From Asterionellopsis glacialis (lineage: Eukaryota > Bacillariophyta > Plagiogrammaphyceae > Rhaphoneidales > Asterionellopsidaceae): a stretch of DNA of 32,965 nt. This document shows positions 31,579 to 32,965 of this stretch, piece after piece. Under the pieces are notes generated by a model, which worked only from the letters and a program-made list of their open reading frames with translations, had not been told where the DNA came from and did not search any database. The DNA lies in assembly GCA_014885115.2 (NCBI GenBank), contig WKLE02003212.1, forward strand, positions 1 through 32,965, read 5' to 3'. The translations under genes and the position numbers were made by a program. Within the stretch, counting starts at the first letter, position 1, and the number at the start of each line of letters is the position of its first letter.

Positions 31579-32183
31579 GGCTTTATTCAATAATAAATAA
31601 TGACTTTCGAGGTATGTTTCTGGAACAACTTGTCGTTTCAGTTTCTGGTCACTCCTTTTCTATACCTTGGAACTAAAGATAGTAATCGACTTTTAAACAA
31701 GGAAAATACAATATTCCAAAGATTAATAAGTAAATGATATTCTAGAACCTCGGGTGCCAGATACAAGAGGAGTGATTGTATTGACTGAGCACAGATTCAC
31801 TTGCTTGATTGATGACGGTGGTGAAAAGATATTTCTACTTTTTTTTTAAACACAACTGCTTGACACCTTCGTGCAACACGTTGGCATTTTGGTGTATCCA
31901 CCCAATCAATTTTGGGAGGGTAGACATACAGACGTCAAAGAAATCTGAGAGATGGCCTCTCTCCATAGTAAGTGACGAAACGAGAGTGATCGAGTACCAG
32001 GTATGGTATGTACCAGGTACGGTACTCGTACGCTTACACGTACATACCAATTATGGAATCGTATTTATCCATCACTCCACCAGGTACCAGGTACACGTAG
32101 ACCCTACAGCGTTAGACTAGAGAAAGTCCTCTCTAGTAGAGAGGACCTCACAGGTACCTGCTAGTCTGCATAGACAATCAGTA
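31579..32183. other. spacer with dense GTAC and CTAGAG motifs
   Basis: TACCAGGTA at 31995-32003, TACCAGGTAC at 32011-32020 and ACCAGGTACCAGGTAC at 32079-32094 lie here. CGAGTACC (31991-31998) and GGTACTCG (32021-32028) form a perfect stem. GTCCTCTCT (32126-32134) and AGAGAGGAC (32138-32146) form a 9-bp stem with a 3-base loop, framed by AGACTAG (32114-32120) and CTAGTCT (32161-32167). CAGGTACCTG at 32151-32160 is a perfect palindrome. ACGTCA lies at 31932-31937. Confidence 0.55.
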
Positions 32184-32537
32184 CTATTTTGGTTTACACT
32201 CAGCTATTAGCGAGATATGACCGTTGAAGAGCATTGAATATATTCGTAAATGAATTTTTTTCTCATAATCGTTCAATAATGACAATAATTCATAATTTAC
32301 ATGATTTGTCTTCTTACAGGTAATTAATGTAAACTGGACTAAATCGATTTTAGTATATGTTTCAAAGTTGTTGAAATTTTTGAATTCTCCACTACCCGAG
32401 CCCAGTACAGTAGTTGATTCGCAGTTTGCAAATTTGTTCCTATGTGCTTTGCAGTACATTTCAACAGCATCACTTCCCTGAGCGTGAAATATTAGGAAAA
32501 TGAAAAAAATCCATCGAACAAGAGCGTGTGAGCGCAT
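32184..32537 (-). CDS. possible small secreted cysteine-containing protein
   Basis: From the ATG at 32537 the frame encodes 117 residues. It opens with RWIFFIFLIFHAQGSDA, a plausible signal peptide with cleavage near Ala, followed by a hydrophilic region containing four cysteines (MYCKAH, NCESTT, ITCKKT, ECKPK), an even number that could pair. The open frame continues further upstream to 32627, but the extra residues are Arg/Cys-rich and would precede the signal. No family is recognised. It is divergent from the sugar-transporter gene, with about 226 bases between starts. It could be a chance ORF; the support is only signal-like sequence and length. Confidence 0.3.
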   Translation of the reverse strand: MRSHALVRWIFFIFLIFHAQGSDAVEMYCKAHRNKFANCESTTVLGSGSGEFKNFNNFETYTKIDLVQFTLITCKKTNHVNYELLSLLNDYEKKIHLRIYSMLFNGHISLIAECKPK

Positions 32538-32763
32538 TGGGGCAAATCTTGCGCTTCTTCTGTACAAAACAAGCCCACAAGCACTCATTCGAACACGCAG
32601 CGTGGTGATACACACACAGCAAGCCATTCAGTTAGTGTCATCATTGCAGTGACAATCATTATCATTGTTCTCCACAAGAACAAATCTTGAGAACAGTGTA
32701 CAAGTGAGACGACGACGTCAGATAGATCTACAAAGTTCGACTGTCCAATTTGGTGAAACAATC
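32538..32763. promoter_or_regulatory. promoter region of the nucleotide-sugar transporter
   Basis: Upstream of the ATG at 32764. An ACGTCA CRE-type core lies at about 32715-32720, some 45 bases before the start. Shared with the doubtful minus-strand ORF if that is real. Confidence 0.35.
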
Positions 32764-32965
32764 ATGGTTCCGTCACCATCAGCGAATCAAAGAAATGGGG
32801 AAGACGTGGAAAAAGCCACTCCAATCCTAAAGGCAAAATCGAGTGACATTTTGGATCAACGAAAAGGCGATAAAGCACCTAAAAAGGAGCATGCCAGCGG
32901 TCATGTTATCGGATCTTGCCTTCTATACAGTTTTTGCAGTGTATCGATGGTGCTTACAAACAAAA
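32764..32965 (+). CDS. nucleotide-sugar transporter, N-terminus only (GDP-mannose transporter-like)
   Basis: Partial: the window ends after about 67 codons. The ATG at 32764 starts a hydrophilic cytosolic region rich in Lys, Asp and Ser, followed by HVIGSCLLYSFCSVSMVLTNK, the first membrane helix of the DMT/TPT superfamily. The S-x-S-M-x-L-x-NK pattern matches GDP-mannose transporters such as yeast VRG4 and plant GONST1. These are Golgi antiporters that supply GDP-sugar for glycosylation in exchange for GMP. Only one helix is visible, so the exact sugar is not certain. No intron occurs within the visible part. Confidence 0.7.
   Translation, partial: MVPSPSANQRNGEDVEKATPILKAKSSDILDQRKGDKAPKKEHASGHVIGSCLLYSFCSVSMVLTNK

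Overview
The window reads as nuclear DNA of a unicellular alga of the stramenopile line, most likely a diatom. The evidence is short GT-AG introns (about 90-240 bp), single- to four-exon genes on both strands, and AT-rich spacers with trinucleotide microsatellites. Several unassigned proteins begin with an ER signal peptide followed by an aromatic residue at the predicted cleavage site (for example LSA|FALVP), the hallmark of bipartite targeting to a complex plastid. No rRNA, tRNA, CRISPR array or intact transposon was recognised. The species cannot be named from sequence alone.

Layout, left to right. 647-1481 (+): secreted cysteine-rich protein, two exons. 2332-3705 (-): multi-pass membrane protein, probably plastid. 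4112-6185 (+): kynurenine 3-monooxygenase-like flavoprotein, three exons, divergent from the previous gene. 6441-8226 (-): secreted CAP/PR-1 protein carrying a 72-bp repeat array. 8788-9349 (+): fragment that looks like part of an ATP-grasp protein, probably decayed. 9516-10946 (-): DET1/AT74-like histidine phosphatase, three exons. 11880-18101 (+): SPT6 transcription elongation factor, three exons, about 2002 residues. 19225-22630 (-): large orphan protein with two kinds of internal repeat and an assembly gap. 23837-25177 (-): unassigned, probably plastid-targeted protein. 26239-26767 (-): proteasome assembly chaperone UMP1/POMP, two exons. 28373-30245 (+): protein kinase, four exons. 30441-31578 (-): unassigned secreted or organelle protein. 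32184-32537 (-): doubtful small secreted protein. 32764 to the right edge (+): N-terminus of a nucleotide-sugar transporter.

The genes do not form a pathway. They are a housekeeping mixture (SPT6 for transcription through chromatin, UMP1 for 20S proteasome assembly, a Golgi sugar transporter, a phosphatase, a kinase) interleaved with lineage-specific secreted or plastid proteins. Exon joins were chosen because GT-AG borders restore frame and, where the family is known, restore its conserved sequence.

The least explained content is (i) a dispersed family of short GTAC-centred palindromes (TACCAGGTA / TACCTGGTA) that I noticed only in spacers, (ii) a second family built on CTCTAG and AGGACCTC, (iii) the orphan repeat protein with a perfect hairpin one base before its start codon, and (iv) the ATP-grasp-like fragment.
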